From Calliopum simillimum (Eukaryota; Arthropoda; Insecta; Diptera; Lauxaniidae), in the NCBI GenBank assembly GCA_951812925.1, contig OX638372.1, positions 49,565,722 to 49,629,721 of the forward strand: a DNA stretch of 64,000 nt, given 5' to 3'. Under the pieces are notes generated by a model. It did no database searches and was not told where the DNA came from. It saw only the letters and a program-made list of their open reading frames with translations. Positions 36,163-47,689 of this stretch are shown piece after piece. The translations under genes and the position numbers were made by a program. Positions within the stretch are counted from its first letter, which is position 1, and the number at the start of each line of letters is the position of its first letter.

Positions 36163-37062
36163 TTTTGGTTTGGTTTGGTTTGGTTTGGTTTGGTTTGGTT
36201 TGGTTTGGTTTGGTTTGGTTTGGTTTGGTTTGGTTTGGTTTGGTTTGGTTTGATTTGGTTTGGTTTGGTTTGGTTTGGTTTGGCTTGCTTTGGTTTGGTT
36301 TGGCTTGGTTTGGTTTGGTTTGGTTTGGTTTGATTTGGTTTGGTTTGGTTTGGTTTGGTTTGGTTTGGTTTGGTTTGGTTTGGTTTGGTTTGGTTTGGTT
36401 TGGTTTGGTTTGGTTTGGTTTGGTTTGGTTTGGTTTGGTTTGGTTTGGTTTGGTTTGATTTGGTTTGGTTTGGTTTGGTTTGGTTTGGTTTGGCTTGATT
36501 TGGTTTGATTTGGTTTGGTTTGGTTTGGTTTGGTTTGGTTTGGTTTGGTTTGGTTTGGTTTGGTTTGGTTTGGTTTGGTTTGGTTTGGTTTGGTGTGGTT
36601 TGGCTTGGTTTGGTTTGGTTTGGTTTGGTTTGGTTTGGTTTGGTTTGGTTTGGTTTGGTTTGGTTTGGTTTGGTTTGGTTTGGTTTGGTTTGGTTTGGTT
36701 TGGATTGGTTTGGTTTGGTTTGGTTTGGTTTGGTTTGGTTTGGTTTGGTTTGGTTTGGTTTGGTTTGGTTTGGTTTGGTTTGGTTTGGTTTGGTTTGGTT
36801 TGGTTTGGTGTGGTTTGGTTTGGTTTGGCTTGGTTTGGTTTGGTTTGGTTTGGTTTGGTTTGGTTTGGTTTGGTTTGGTTTGATTTGGTTTGGTTTGGTT
36901 TGGTTTGGTTTGGTTTGGTTTGGTTTGGTTTGGTTTGGTTTGGTTTGGTTTGGTTTGGTTTGGTTTGGTTTGGTTTGGTTTGGTTTGGTTTGGTTTGGTT
37001 TGGTTTGGTTTGGTTTGGTTTGGTTTGGTTTGGTTTGGTTTGGTTTGGTTTGGTTTGGTTTG
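36163..37062 (+). repeat. TTTGG pentanucleotide array, ~180 units
   Basis: About 900 bases of TTTGG with sparse single-base variants (TTTGA, CTTGG, TTGGTG) that keep the 5-base register throughout. Because the period is not a multiple of three and the unit has no stop, all frames stay open. The long lysine-proline-asparagine-glutamine-threonine frame on the minus strand and the tryptophan-phenylalanine-glycine-leucine-valine frames on the plus strand are artefacts. Point variants are scattered, suggesting an array old enough to mutate but still largely homogenised. Confidence 0.97.
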
Positions 37063-37459
37063 ATACTTTTTTTTTATTTATTTGCATACTGTTTGAAATG
37101 TAAAATGTTAAAAAAACGAATATTGCATAGTTTTAGGAAGCGATTTTCGTTTTTTGAACATGCTGTTTTTCATATGTATTTTGTACTGAGGTTTAAGATT
37201 CGCTATAACTTCATCGATCTCAACAATTTGAGGAAACTTTGTAGTGATGAATTTTACGATTTTTTAAGGGCTTCAATTTTATGAAGTGCTTTGGCACCTT
37301 TAAGTTACATATTTGAAGGTCGAAAAAAAAAATTTCAAAATGGGGGGTGTGCAGCGCACTTTTTTTTGTAATACTATCTAATGTACATTAAATTTTTTAT
37401 TTCATTGACTTAAATATTTCTTGCCAGAAAAATATAACCGTGACCTTTGACCACAAGAA
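37063..37459. other. non-coding DNA between array and palindromic element
   Basis: No gene seen; frames running out of the TTTGG array end here by chance. Confidence 0.5.
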
Positions 37460-38002
37460 GGTGCCGTGACATAATCCCCACGGACATAATCCCCATTCAC
37501 GATATGGGGATTATGTCCGCAAGTAATTCGGACATAATACCCATTTTTTTAATGGGGATTATGTCCGCAAGTGTTTCGGACATAATCCCCAGGAAAAAAC
37601 GGACATAGTCCCCATAACGGCCGCGAATCAGTCTTTAATATATCCAACACCTAGTTTGCTAGCCACAGTAATTTTTCATAAGAGTAGGGGTAAGTGGGCG
37701 GCCTACGGCCGCAGCTCAGGATTTAAAACTCCCAAAAATCCAACACCGGCTTCGCGGCGGCCTTCGGCCGCGGATCAGTCCATAACATCCAATACTATAT
37801 AAATTTTTTAAATGGATTATTGCAAAAATTTTGTTCAATCTTAATTAAATTTTTCGGACATAACCCCCATTGGGATTATGTCCGAAAAATTTGCGGACAT
37901 AACCCCCATGGCCAAAATGGGGATTATGACCGAAAAATTTTCGGACAAAATCCCCATTTACGAAATGGGGATTATGTCCGTTGGGATTATGTCCGGTAAC
38001 CC
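37460..38002. mobile_element. 543-base palindrome-rich element, GGACATAATCCCCA x ~14
   Basis: The ends are inverted repeats: GGTGCCGTGACATAATCCCC at the left and, inverted, GGTTACCGGACATAATCCCA at the right. They are flanked by CACAAGAA (37452-37459) and CTCAAGAA (38003-38010), an 8-base duplication with one mismatch. Within the element the box GGACATAATCCCCA or a near copy occurs about 14 times, in both orientations and clustered in the outer thirds (37468-37612 and 37857-37996). The middle has two GC-rich hairpins (GGCGGCCTACGGCCGC and GCGGCCTTCGGCCGCGG). No coding capacity. The 8-base target suggests hAT, P or Merlin-type mobilisation, but none is proven. Confidence 0.75.
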
Positions 38003-38010
38003 CTCAAGAA

Positions 38011-39225
38011 TATACCTCTTTAATTCCTTAAAGCATTTAATGCCATCTTTGCCAAATATTTGCTTTTTATTTTAAATTTTTAAGAAAACTATGTTTTTTT
38101 TTCAAATATTCGTACATTTTGATGAAAATTATGGTAGAACGAGGGTCGATTATATATTTGTTTAAGCAAAATACATGAGTGTTCATTATCCTTGTTGCTT
38201 GTTTTCGCAATCAATTCATTTGCATCCCTTTGGCGCCATTTTTCAATAAACTTTCCAATTGTTATTTCTCTTGCCCTCACCCAGACACTTAAATGGAGTA
38301 AGTCGTAACTTAGTTGTCATCATCATCATCGTCAAATGTCTGTTGGACTCTGTGACTTTTATAAATTTTTGCAAATCAACAAATACAACGTTTGCATTTC
38401 CAAGGACATTTTTATTATCATGAAACCAGCAGCACCGCCAGCAATAAAACACAGAACAACTGAACCATAGCAGACAGTTGACTCACTCAATTTCAGTGCA
38501 GAAATGAAAGTTTGAAGTAGACAATATGTGTGTATACCATAAGAAAGCAAAAGAATGATATAGCGAGCAAAAACAAAAAAAAAAAAAAACAAAAATTTAA
38601 AATTTTTAAAAATCAAAGTAAGAAAAGACCACACGAAATTCAGTCAGACTGCAAATGAAAGATAGTAAAACATGCCAAGAAACATGTATACACTTGGGGT
38701 TGCCATGAATTTGATGCGAACTTAAAAAAGTACTTTTCTTGATTTTTTTCTGGGCTCGAAAATTCAATACTTTTTTAATGATATTTATGTTTATAAAAGG
38801 TTTTACAGCTTTTTAGTCTATGTGCGCATACTTTAGCTTGCTTGGTGATGATTTTCGCTCTCACTTAAAGAGCGTGACTTATGGAAATGCTCTGAGAGTT
38901 CGATGAGAGTGTGTTTGTACTCGGGCAATATTCTCGAACTGTCGAGGTAAACGTGACCAAAAAAGTCTTGGATCTCATTTAAAATTCATTGTAGATCATT
39001 ACATTCGCGACACATCCATGATATTTAACCACAAATTGTCAGCTATAATTTCTTTTGCCAATCGTGGATCAACCCTTGACCATGCTCTTATTTCTCTCAT
39101 TGGTTTAAGATTTTGAACTTTTTCCTAGCTCATTCTCTACAGAAAAGTGTCTAGTCTGGAAACTTTGAAAATACATTGAAACAGTCTAAGCAGATGGTGC
39201 ATTCGATCCATATGCCATTTGGTAT
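38011..39225. other. non-coding DNA, no gene seen
   Basis: A minus-strand ORF at 38359-38634 has hydrophobic stretches but no recognisable family and ends in a poly-F run from an A-tract, so it is not called. Confidence 0.5.
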
Positions 39226-39229
39226 ACTC

Positions 39230-39262
39230 ATTATTATTATTATTCTTATTATTATTATTATT
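39230..39262 (-). repeat. (TAA)n tract, 3' tail of the antisense retrotransposon
   Basis: On the minus strand this is a run of TAA/AAT units with one AAG variant. It lies just downstream of a non-LTR ORF2 end, and TAA tails are characteristic of I-type elements. Confidence 0.65.
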
Positions 39263-39830
39263 TGAAGGTTTTGGATTGCGCTGCGATCTGATAGATCTTT
39301 TGTACAGCATTTTTCCCAATCAGAACTGTTCCAGACCATCTATAAATCTTATCACTGCCATGGGATTAATTTTACCTATTTCGGTGCCTAGGTGCTTAAT
39401 TCTGCGTCCAAACGCAGCTAGGCAAGTGCATAACACATGTTCTGCTGTTTCCAAGTCCTCTAAGCAGAGTCCACAAGCATCTTTTTTAGTTGATAATTTA
39501 GTTTACAGTGACCTGTCATTATTTCACCTTACGTTTTTATATCATTTCTACTGAGATTTAAAACAGCCGAAGCGGCTTTTCTCTTCCCATTCCCGTATTA
39601 AGATGTTTTTAAAACTGTTGTTTACTCCGCAGAAGGGTTCTGGGCCTATGAAAGTATTGAGTGCGCCCCTCTTGGCCAAGTAATCTGCCCTTTCCTTGTA
39701 TTAATGCCCTCGTGCCTTGGTATCCAGACTAGAGTTACATCATTCTTCCTGGATAACTGCTTTTTGGAACCTTGGCCCCTTGGTACATAACTTATCGGAG
39801 ACTGAGAGACAAGGTGTGAAGTTTGCACTA
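39263..39830 (-). pseudogene. non-LTR ORF2 C-terminal end (RNase H and zinc knuckle)
   Basis: Minus-strand frames show VTLVWIPRHEGI, which after a shift continues ADYLAKRGALNTFIGPEPF (RNase H end), then KNILIREWEEKSR. Further on comes MTGHCKLNYQL with CGLCLEDLETAEHVLCTC, a CCHC-type cluster at the end of ORF2 in I/LOA/jockey-related elements. The endonuclease and reverse transcriptase are absent, so this is a 5'-truncated copy, in opposite orientation to the one at 18.9-21.3 kb. Frame breaks show it is dead. Confidence 0.75.
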
Positions 39831-39869
39831 GAATTTTCGAAAACCGAATTCACAAAATTCGAAATAAAT

Positions 39870-40490
39870 CTGTGAAATTTTTTGACGTAGAGGAGTTCTG
39901 ATAAAATTTTTGAGATCACAAGAAAGAGTTCTGGAGCTCTTTAAACATTTTGTTTTAAAATTTGTTTTTTTGTTTTCTAACAAAGAAAAAGTTCTGGTTC
40001 GTACTTTTCATACTATCCGAAAAATCAGAAAAAATTTCGGTTTTTCTCTAAATATCTGAAAATAAAAGTTTATGCACATGAGTTCTGATTGGAGTTCTGA
40101 ATAGTGCTCGAAGAGTACTAAAGAAAATCCTACTAAGATTTTTCCAAAAAATATTCTGAATCTTCCATTAAAATGAAAAGTACAAATATTTTGGAAAAAT
40201 TTCCCATTTTCTTTACAACTTTTTGAGCGCTTTCCAGATCTCTCATCAGAGCACTTTTTTTTGAAAGAAATTTTTTTCTTTCTTGTTAGCTCAAAAATGT
40301 TGACAGATCCACTTTATGTGAAAAAAAAAACACTGAGTAAAAAACAGCATGCCTCCGATTTTTCGTCCAATTTTACAGAATTATTTCGAACTCTGTGAAA
40401 GAACTTCAAAACTATTCCAAACGGACCCAGAGAACTCTAAAAAAATTTTCGTTTTTCGAAAATTTCGGAGCCAACTTCACATGAGTATTT
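39870..40490 (+). repeat. dispersed repeat, uninterrupted copy of the 4.1-5.5 kb repeat
   Basis: Matches 4130-4533 and 5400-5510 in the same order and orientation without the 0.87-kb block, and so acts as the empty-site reference for it. No coding potential. Confidence 0.6.
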
Positions 40491-40739
40491 GGTATTCATT
40501 GAAATTTTGTACTGGCTTGAGAAGACTCCGAAAGCATGACGAATTTTTTTCTATGCTGGTTTTGGACTTTTATTCGAGCTTTCATCAGTTATTTTTCGGT
40601 TTCTCGTATCCATTGCCATCGATCTTTCTGAAGTTTAAAATGAAATATCGTTGGGCAATGGTGAACCGTCTCTAATCTTCGAACAAACTAGGGGGCTCTG
40701 TCTACTGCTCGCTTCGCTCGCCAACCCCCGCGTTGCTTG

Positions 40740-41045
40740 TCCTCTTTTAAATTCTCTCTTCCACTCTGAGCGAAAAGATTATTTCTTATCACCTTGTGTT
40801 TTGAAATTTTTATCCGAGACACACACCTTCAAAACTGTGATACTGTTTTATTCAATACACAAATCTTCAAACTGTTTTAACTGTTTTAAAACAATGCTTT
40901 ATGAACTGTAAGAACTATAAATTGTTATAATGCTTTTCAAAGTGTAAAATACAGGACGAATTATTCCAATCCTCCTCAAACTGCATTGACACTGTGATTG
41001 CCAAACTGTGTCAAAGCTTCTTTCTGCGCGAAAGACTTGGAAAGG
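40740..41045 (-). repeat. dispersed repeat, inverted partner of 12700-13010
   Basis: See shared landmarks listed for 12700-13010, here in reverse complement. An 86-codon ORF across it is a by-product. Confidence 0.65.
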
Positions 41046-42925
41046 ATGACGACGGAAAACTATTTTATATAATAGATAGATATATGAGCACTACTTCAGC
41101 AAACTTTTATTAGTTCCCTCGTAGTAACAATATTTTACTTAATATGACTCTTACCATTTACATAGTAAAGGATATATAATTGAAAACATGCATGAATGGC
41201 AATCTTGTGCAGAGTTGTGTCTAGTAGACACTGTCTACTCATAAGATTGATTGACAGTCAAACAAAAAATAGGAGTAAAATAAAAGTCAAAGTCATTCAA
41301 AAGAGCTGTGGAAACTTCGTTGACGTGAGCAACTGATTTTAATGATTCGATGTCATAGTCATCAAAAACCAAAAAGGTAACATTTTACAGAAAAGCTTAA
41401 ACTTTTAGTAGCTTTCAAATACACACTTTTAATTTATGCCATTTAAAGTTACTCAAAGGTGGAAGTAGTGAAGCAGAAGAAACCTTTTGGCATTCAATTT
41501 AGTTGGTTTCCAGTTGTAGAATGTACTGTAAGGACTTTTGGCTAGGTTGCTAATGTGCTTACGTAGATGAAATGTTGGTTATTATTTTTTGGCATAATGA
41601 AAGACAAATCACGAAAAAGCATAATTTTGCCTCAATTTTTGGTTGCTGCTGATTAGAAATTTAATTTCTTTTTTTGTTTAGCTCTAACGTGTAAAAATCT
41701 TGTTAATGTAACAGAATTTTTTTTGCTAACCTTTTCCTGAAAAGCAATGTAATGTTTTTGAAGTTTAATTTATTCCAAGCTAAATTTTCATTTTACCTTA
41801 GCTATGCTTAATGAAAACTTTTTAATTTTTTTCCGCTTAACAAAGTTAATATTTCTGCATATTGCTGTAAAAGTTCTAATGTTAATAAAATAGTTCAGCT
41901 GCACAAGTTTACCATAAAATTAACTTTCAACACATCGTCGAAAACTTTTTTTCCAGCCACTGAACAAATTTGTTCGTTCTATGCAATTTAATTAATATTT
42001 TAAAGCAAACAAGTTACTTGCCATGTTCTCATTTACTTCAAATGAAAATTTTATGAAAAGTTGGGTTTTAGCAGATTTCTACAATTTTCTCTAAAAGTAT
42101 ACAAGATATGATATTAATATTTTCTAAAAAAAAAAAAAAAAAAAAAATAAATGGTACGCGTGTAACTTAATTTACGTGAAGGAAGTAAAATATAGGCAGG
42201 TACTGTGAGAAGCAAAACCATCAGCATGATTTGTTTTTTCTGCAAAGAACGACTGGCCATGTCCATCTCAATTTTTACGAAACTTGCAGTTGGGTTTTCA
42301 GATTTTTTAAAAATTCATACAGCTATTCTAAGTGCTCAGTGGATACCTCTCATTATTATTATTTTTGCAAGTTATGGGCATGGTACTTCAGATTGGCCAA
42401 GTAGTGTTTTTGCGAAAAATCGATGCAATTTTTTTTTTTCAAAGCACTTAGAACAGCTCTGTGAATTTTTTTAAAAATCTGAGAACTCAACTGCAAATTT
42501 CGAAAAAAAATTTAAATGGACATAACCTGCTGTAGAATCTGTTCTAATCATATGATTCAAATGGAAGCTAAACATTTCTTCTCTTCAAATATGTGAACAA
42601 TTTTACCGAACTTGACACCATAAAAAAAAAACTGTACAAAAAACCATTTCGAAAACATTTTGATAGTTTGGCACCACATAACCTGATGTGCGCACTTAAC
42701 TGGAACTTGAATTTTTTCCTGGTTTAAGGAAAATACTTCCAATAAATTTCATTATGCTGAGTCCAAAATTGTCCGCAAAATGCCTCTGCCTTTTCAGAAT
42801 TTCGAGATATCCTTAACTAAAAGTGGAAAAAGCGACTTTTTTGCTGTTTTTCAAATTAAGTCCCAGGACGCAATGATTTTTCCTGCTCTAGTCCACAAAG
42901 TGCAAAAAAAACATGTTGTTGTTCC
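41046..42925. other. non-coding DNA, no gene seen
   Basis: Only A/T runs and short ORFs without domains. A short near-palindrome at about 41218-41243 (TCTAGTAGACACTGTCTACTC) is the only local structure noticed. Confidence 0.5.
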
Positions 42926-42927
42926 CT

Positions 42928-43232
42928 TTTACAAAAAATAGCTTGAGTGGTCATCTACATATTTTCCTTGGAGAGTTAGGGACACCCTAAGATGACATCA
43001 TGAAGTCTTATAAAACGGCTATAGCGGCAGGGTTTGGATTTATGCCATCTTAACATGGTTCAATTGGTATATATGGTTTATAAACATTTTTTTTTTTTTA
43101 AATTTGGCCAATAAACACTCAAATTACTCTTAATATAATTTTTGGGTATTTCGTGATGTTATCTAAGAGTGGTCATAACTTTCCAAGGAAAAATCGTAGA
43201 TGACCACTCGGGCTATTTTTTGGAAAGCAGAA
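42928..43232. repeat. inverted repeat, ~85-base arms
   Basis: ACAAAAAATAGCTTGAGTGG with TCATCTAC..CCTTGGA (about 42932-42985) is mirrored by AAGGAAAAATCGTAGATGA and CCACTCGGGCTATTTTTTGG (about 43185-43222). GATGACATCA and TGATGTTATC pair further inside. Probably a small foldback MITE. The spacer is non-coding. Confidence 0.55.
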
Positions 43233-43254
43233 GAACATTGTTTATCAATTGAAT

Positions 43255-43890
43255 ATTTATATATTAATCGTTTTGATAATGAAGCCTTTGGTAACTTTTG
43301 GGTGTCCCCAGAAATGAATATATTAAAGTTTTTTGATAGTCCGCCGTAAATGTTTTCTACCTAGTGAATCTAGATGTTCTTCGTTTTGATAATGAAGGGT
43401 GACTTTCGGTTGTACCAGGACATGAATCAGTTAAAGATTGGTGATAGTCTGCCATATATATTTTTCCTCTAGTATATCAAGCTATTCTTCATTTTAACTA
43501 TGAAGCCTTCGTGTGATCTTTAGGATCCTTGCAGTGTCCCTAAAAATGACTCCAGTAAAGATTGTTTGTACTACTTCATAGATTTTTTCCCTCTGGTATA
43601 TCTAAATATTCTTCGTTTGGACTATGAAGCCTTCGGGTGACCTCCGGAAACCTTTCAGTGTGTCTGAAAATTTATCAGTTAAGAATTGTTGATACTCCGC
43701 CATAGATTTTTTCCCTCTTGTATACCCAGATATTCTTCGTTTTGACTATGAAGCCTTAGGAAACCTTTGAGTGTCCCAGGAAATGAAGAAATTAAAGCTT
43801 ATTGATAGTTTTTACTCTAGTAAATATACTTGGATATTCTTCGTTTTAACTTTAATGCCTTCGGGTGAGCTTCGGGAACTTTCAAGTGTC
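43255..43890 (+). repeat. tandem repeat, ~104-125-base unit, six copies
   Basis: ATTCTTCGTTTTGACTATGAAGCC-type starts occur at about 43270, 43383, 43491, 43614, 43739 and 43843. Each unit continues with TTTGGGTGTCCC..AAATGAAT, then AGTTAAAGATTGTTGATAGT and a GCCATAGATTTTTTCCCTC block. The copies vary in length by small indels. No frame is shared. Confidence 0.68.
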
Positions 43891-43899
43891 CCACTCTTT

Positions 43900-46335
43900 G
43901 ACCAGTATATGGTATTCACTTTTAAATACCTACGAAATTTTATTCAAAATAGCTTGTATAGCTTTCGAGTTATCACAGGAAATAACGAAAATTGTCGCCA
44001 AAAAAGTGTTTATAAAAAAGCCTCTCTGAAAAAATGTCACGGTCTTGAAATTTTACACCAACGCAGCTAAAGAAATTTCGAATCAAAATATTCACCAGAA
44101 GACATCATAAACGAGAAATGAAGATTTCATACCAAACAATTTAGTTACTAACCCAAAAATACAGGATTTTTATAATACTCGATTTTTCGCAGTTTTTTCA
44201 ACTCGCTAATGATAACCAAAAGTGCTTTGATAGAACCCATTTCAAAAAAAAATAAAAATTTTGTTGAATCATGATAAAGTACCCAAATGAAATATAAATA
44301 CTTTTCGAAAAATCTGGATCAGATCACACTGTTGGTTTCAGCTTACTGCTGTTTTTTAGTAAAAAAACACCAACAAAAACAAAGCAAAATGCATAAAAGA
44401 AAACAAAAATATTATTGGAAGGCTGGTTTTCGTAATGTTTCAATGATCACCACAATTATATCATCAGAACAATTTTCCGACATCCAGAAGAACTTGACAA
44501 GCTTACTAAATTTAACTGTTCGCATAGATTTGTTGAGAATCATAGCAAAAAGTAAACACATCAAATGCAAAAGTTCTAAATTCTTTGCTTCTCCCTTGCT
44601 ATGCTTCGCCCTGCTGTTATCACTCGTTGATATTATTGTACTTTTCTTGCATAGCGCCTTCCTTTGCAGGCTTATTTGGTGAGACGAAACTAAGTAGTCA
44701 AAGCGATTCGTAAGTGTATCACCAGCAAATTTGTCTGATGATATGTATGATTGTCACATAAATTTTTAGTTTTCCTTTATGCATTTTGCCTTTTTTTGAA
44801 CATACAGTGTAGTCAAACTAACAGTGTCATCTAATCTTTGTTTGTTTGGTATTAAGGAAAATCACTATTCGTTGCAAAAAAAAAAAACATGGAATATTTT
44901 CAAAAATATTTGTTATAATAATTAAAGCCTTTTCGAAAAAATATGCACTTTCCAAATATATATTGCATGCAGAGTTTTATAAAGAAGCGTACAAATGAAC
45001 ATTCCATCACTCAGAATTTGACTAAATGTACATCCCTGAAAATACAATTGCTGCCTCAACTTGCAATATTTCGAACAAATTTCTACCCAAAGGCCACCAG
45101 GAAGTGGAAATATTTATTTCTGCAAGCTTTTTGTTATAAATACTATAGCAATTTTCTTTTTTTTTCTATCTCCCACACATTTGTTTCCCAATTTTTTGAC
45201 CTTTTCGAAATGCTTCATATGTGTATGTTTTGTGGTAAAAAAAAACCAAAATTCTGATGAATTGTTTTTTATTTTTTTTTTATTTTTATGTTAATGTCAA
45301 AATCTTTGCTCGATGTAGAGCATTAAAAACATTTACTCTGTCAGATGCCAACTGCTCGCATGCTGTTATTGCAATCCATCTCTGTTTTTGTAGCTGTCCA
45401 TTCCAACCAGGCTGGCTGTCATGTATCAAATGTGACATTTTTCTATTTAAAAATTTATTACAACCCCAGACGTAATATCGTGCGATTACATACCATCATA
45501 AACATTTGTATGTAGTGATATGCATGACAGATGGGCTTATCTTTGTATGTGCTATTCCTCTTGCTGACCTCTTTTTTAATTAATTTAATTAAGATTTTGT
45601 TAAATATATAGAGCATACAGTACAATATTAGTTTGAGTGATGCAGCAGTCGATTTAAGCTGCATCATGTTATTCAAAAAGTGATTTTGTTTTATTTTCTC
45701 TATAAAGCTATATGTACATACACACACATAGATCTATTATTTATTTAAATATGAACATAACATATTTTGACATTTCCAATGTTTCTTTTCCATTTAAATT
45801 TTTGCTGACTTTTACTAATGCAAATACATACTCGACTACACAATTTAATCATATTCATCAGGGGCTAGGGGTATAATCTATTGCGCATATTGAAAAAATT
45901 TATTCTTATTGGTTGCCATAGATCATCGGTAAAATATTCAAAACTTTGCGTGTCTTTAATTCTACATACGTATACTTATATAAGCATATATGTACTTCTT
46001 TCTAACAAGTACTTAGTGTGTACAGACCACCATTATTACTTCATTCCAAAAAATGTTCTAGAGTATGCTGTTCTTTATTTCCACCGCCTCACAGTGGGCG
46101 GGTTTGTAGGGAACGGCGGTCATAAATAGTAATAATAGACCTAAATAAACTCTTGAAATTTGGTACAGATGTTTTTTAAATTAAATCAATGAAAACTTGT
46201 AAATGAACAAAATCCGCCAACGGACACGACTACTTCCCATAAAAAGTTAGGGTGTGGTCAAAACTTTTTTTTTAAATTAGTACCAATTTCCATTTATTTG
46301 ACAACGCTGATTTCAAAAATGTTACAAATTGTGAG
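43900..46335. other. non-coding DNA, no gene seen
   Basis: ORFs of 99-131 codons at 43771, 44287 and 44943 have no recognisable domain, initiation context or conservation evidence. They are treated as chance frames in AT-rich DNA. Confidence 0.45.
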
Positions 46336-46338
46336 TTA

Positions 46339-46545
46339 CGAGGGGCACTTCTTATATTTCGGGAACTGGCAACACTGATGTTCATTGCTAAAATCTGGCA
46401 ACACCATAATAAAGTTTGACATTTTTTAGCATAAACGTACTCACAACGTTTTGATGTACAAGTGCTATTTGTTTTGTTTCCAGTGAGTTGAGAAAATCTA
46501 TTTGGTCAAAAAATGGAAATGTCAAGAAAAGGTTTTCGTTGTATT
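46339..46545 (+). mobile_element. 5' end of a mariner-like element
   Basis: After a TA, the sequence CGAGGGGCACTTCTTATATT and a GGGAACTGGCAACACTG block look like the terminal repeat and leader of a mariner-type element. ATG at 46513 opens a frame MEMSRKGFRC, similar to the start of one mariner subgroup. The frame is broken at 46546 by a foldback insertion and resumes at about 47418 with IFHNFL. No right end or DDE domain was found, so this is a fragment. Confidence 0.5.
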
Positions 46546-47417
46546 ACACAGGTTTGCAAAAAAAAAAAAAATGTCATGGCGTTTTGATCAGACTATGTGT
46601 TTCCTAAGGACTTTGACGTCCTGAATCCGAATCCAGGGTCCGTTTTTTTCCATAATGTCTAAGAAAAAAGATTTTAAGGTCACATGGAGGCCAAAATGGT
46701 CATGTGTCGTTTTGTGATAAATTCGCTAAGACTCTGAAACTAATTTTTTATTATTAAATTCGTAGTCCTCAAAAATAATATGTAATTGAAAACGGTCTCT
46801 CTGACCTAGTTTCGGAGATATAGCTATCGGATGATCCGGATATATCTTCTATGAAAACCGCTATAAGTTGGGAGCCACTGGATGGATTTGGGAAATATTG
46901 ATGTCATATGAAAGGTATTTTTTTGTTGTTGTTGTTGTTGTTGCTGATATTCTTAATGTATTTGTTGTTGTAATTGAAAAATTTCTCAAAATTTCAAAAA
47001 AGGTCATATCTCCAAAATTATGAATCCAATTTTATTGGTTGTCAAAATATCTTTCACACGACACCAATATTTTTTAAATCCTTCCAGGGGCTCCCAACTT
47101 ATAGCGGTTTTCATAGGAGATATATAAGGATCTTCCGATGGCTATATCTCCAAAACTAGGTCCGAGATACCCTTTTTGATGACATATTCTTTTTAAGGAC
47201 TAAGAATTCAATGACAAAAAATTAGTTTCAGAATTTTAGCGAATTTATCACTACACGACACACAAAACCCATTTTGACCTCCATATGACCTTGAAATCTT
47301 TTTTCTCAGACGTTCTGGAAAAAACGGACCCCGGATTCGGATTCAGGACGTCAAAGTCGCTAGGAAACACATAGTCTGATCAAAACGCCATGACATTTTT
47401 TTTTTGTAAACATGTGT
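46546..47417. mobile_element. 872-base foldback element inserted in the mariner-like frame
   Basis: Arms 46546-46920 and about 47035-47417 are mirror images, with ends ACACAGGTTTGCAAAAAA and, inverted, ACACATGTTTACAAAAAA. Pairing blocks include GTCATGGCGTTTTGATCAGA, GACTTTGACGTCCTGAATC and GAAAACCGCTATAAGTTGGG. The loop (46921-47034) contains a (GTT)6 run and a CAAAATT stretch. TATT flanks both sides (46542-46545, 47418-47421), a 4-base target duplication, or TA with chance extension. Non-coding. Confidence 0.75.
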
Positions 47418-47469
47418 TATTTTTCACAACTTTCTCAGTTCTTTTTTTTTGTTTTTTTAAAAAAAAATT

Positions 47470-47640
47470 TTGTAACGAACGCAAGTGTGCATCATTCTCC
47501 GCGTAAGTTTTTTTTTATTACTAATCATATTATTTTATCTTTATATACGTAAAGCAATGAACAATTACGGGGGCGGGGCTATCCACCAGTTTCAACTTTT
47601 TAAAAAAAATTGCTATTTTCATTGTGATATTACTTTTTGT
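47470..47640 (+). repeat. dispersed repeat, inverted partner of 17640-17800
   Basis: GAACGCAAGTGTG at 47478 and ATTGCTATTTTCATTGTGAT at 47610 mirror the earlier copy. A second CATTCTCCG box follows at 47651 and again at 47666. Confidence 0.58.
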
Positions 47641-47689
47641 GTAACATTTTGTCATTCTCCGTTTTACCATTCTCCGCCGTTTTTTTTGA

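Noticed and set aside
36014..37284. Very long open frames across the TTTGG array on both strands
   Set aside because: The pentamer contains no stop in any frame, so every frame stays open. Composition is purely that of the repeat.
38359..38634. 91-codon hydrophobic minus-strand ORF resembling a small membrane protein
   Set aside because: Hydrophobicity comes from T/A-rich codons and a poly-F run over an A-tract. No family, splice or promoter evidence.
44287..44682. 131-codon plus-strand ORF
   Set aside because: No recognisable domain; length is plausible by chance in a 64-kb AT-rich window scanned in six frames.
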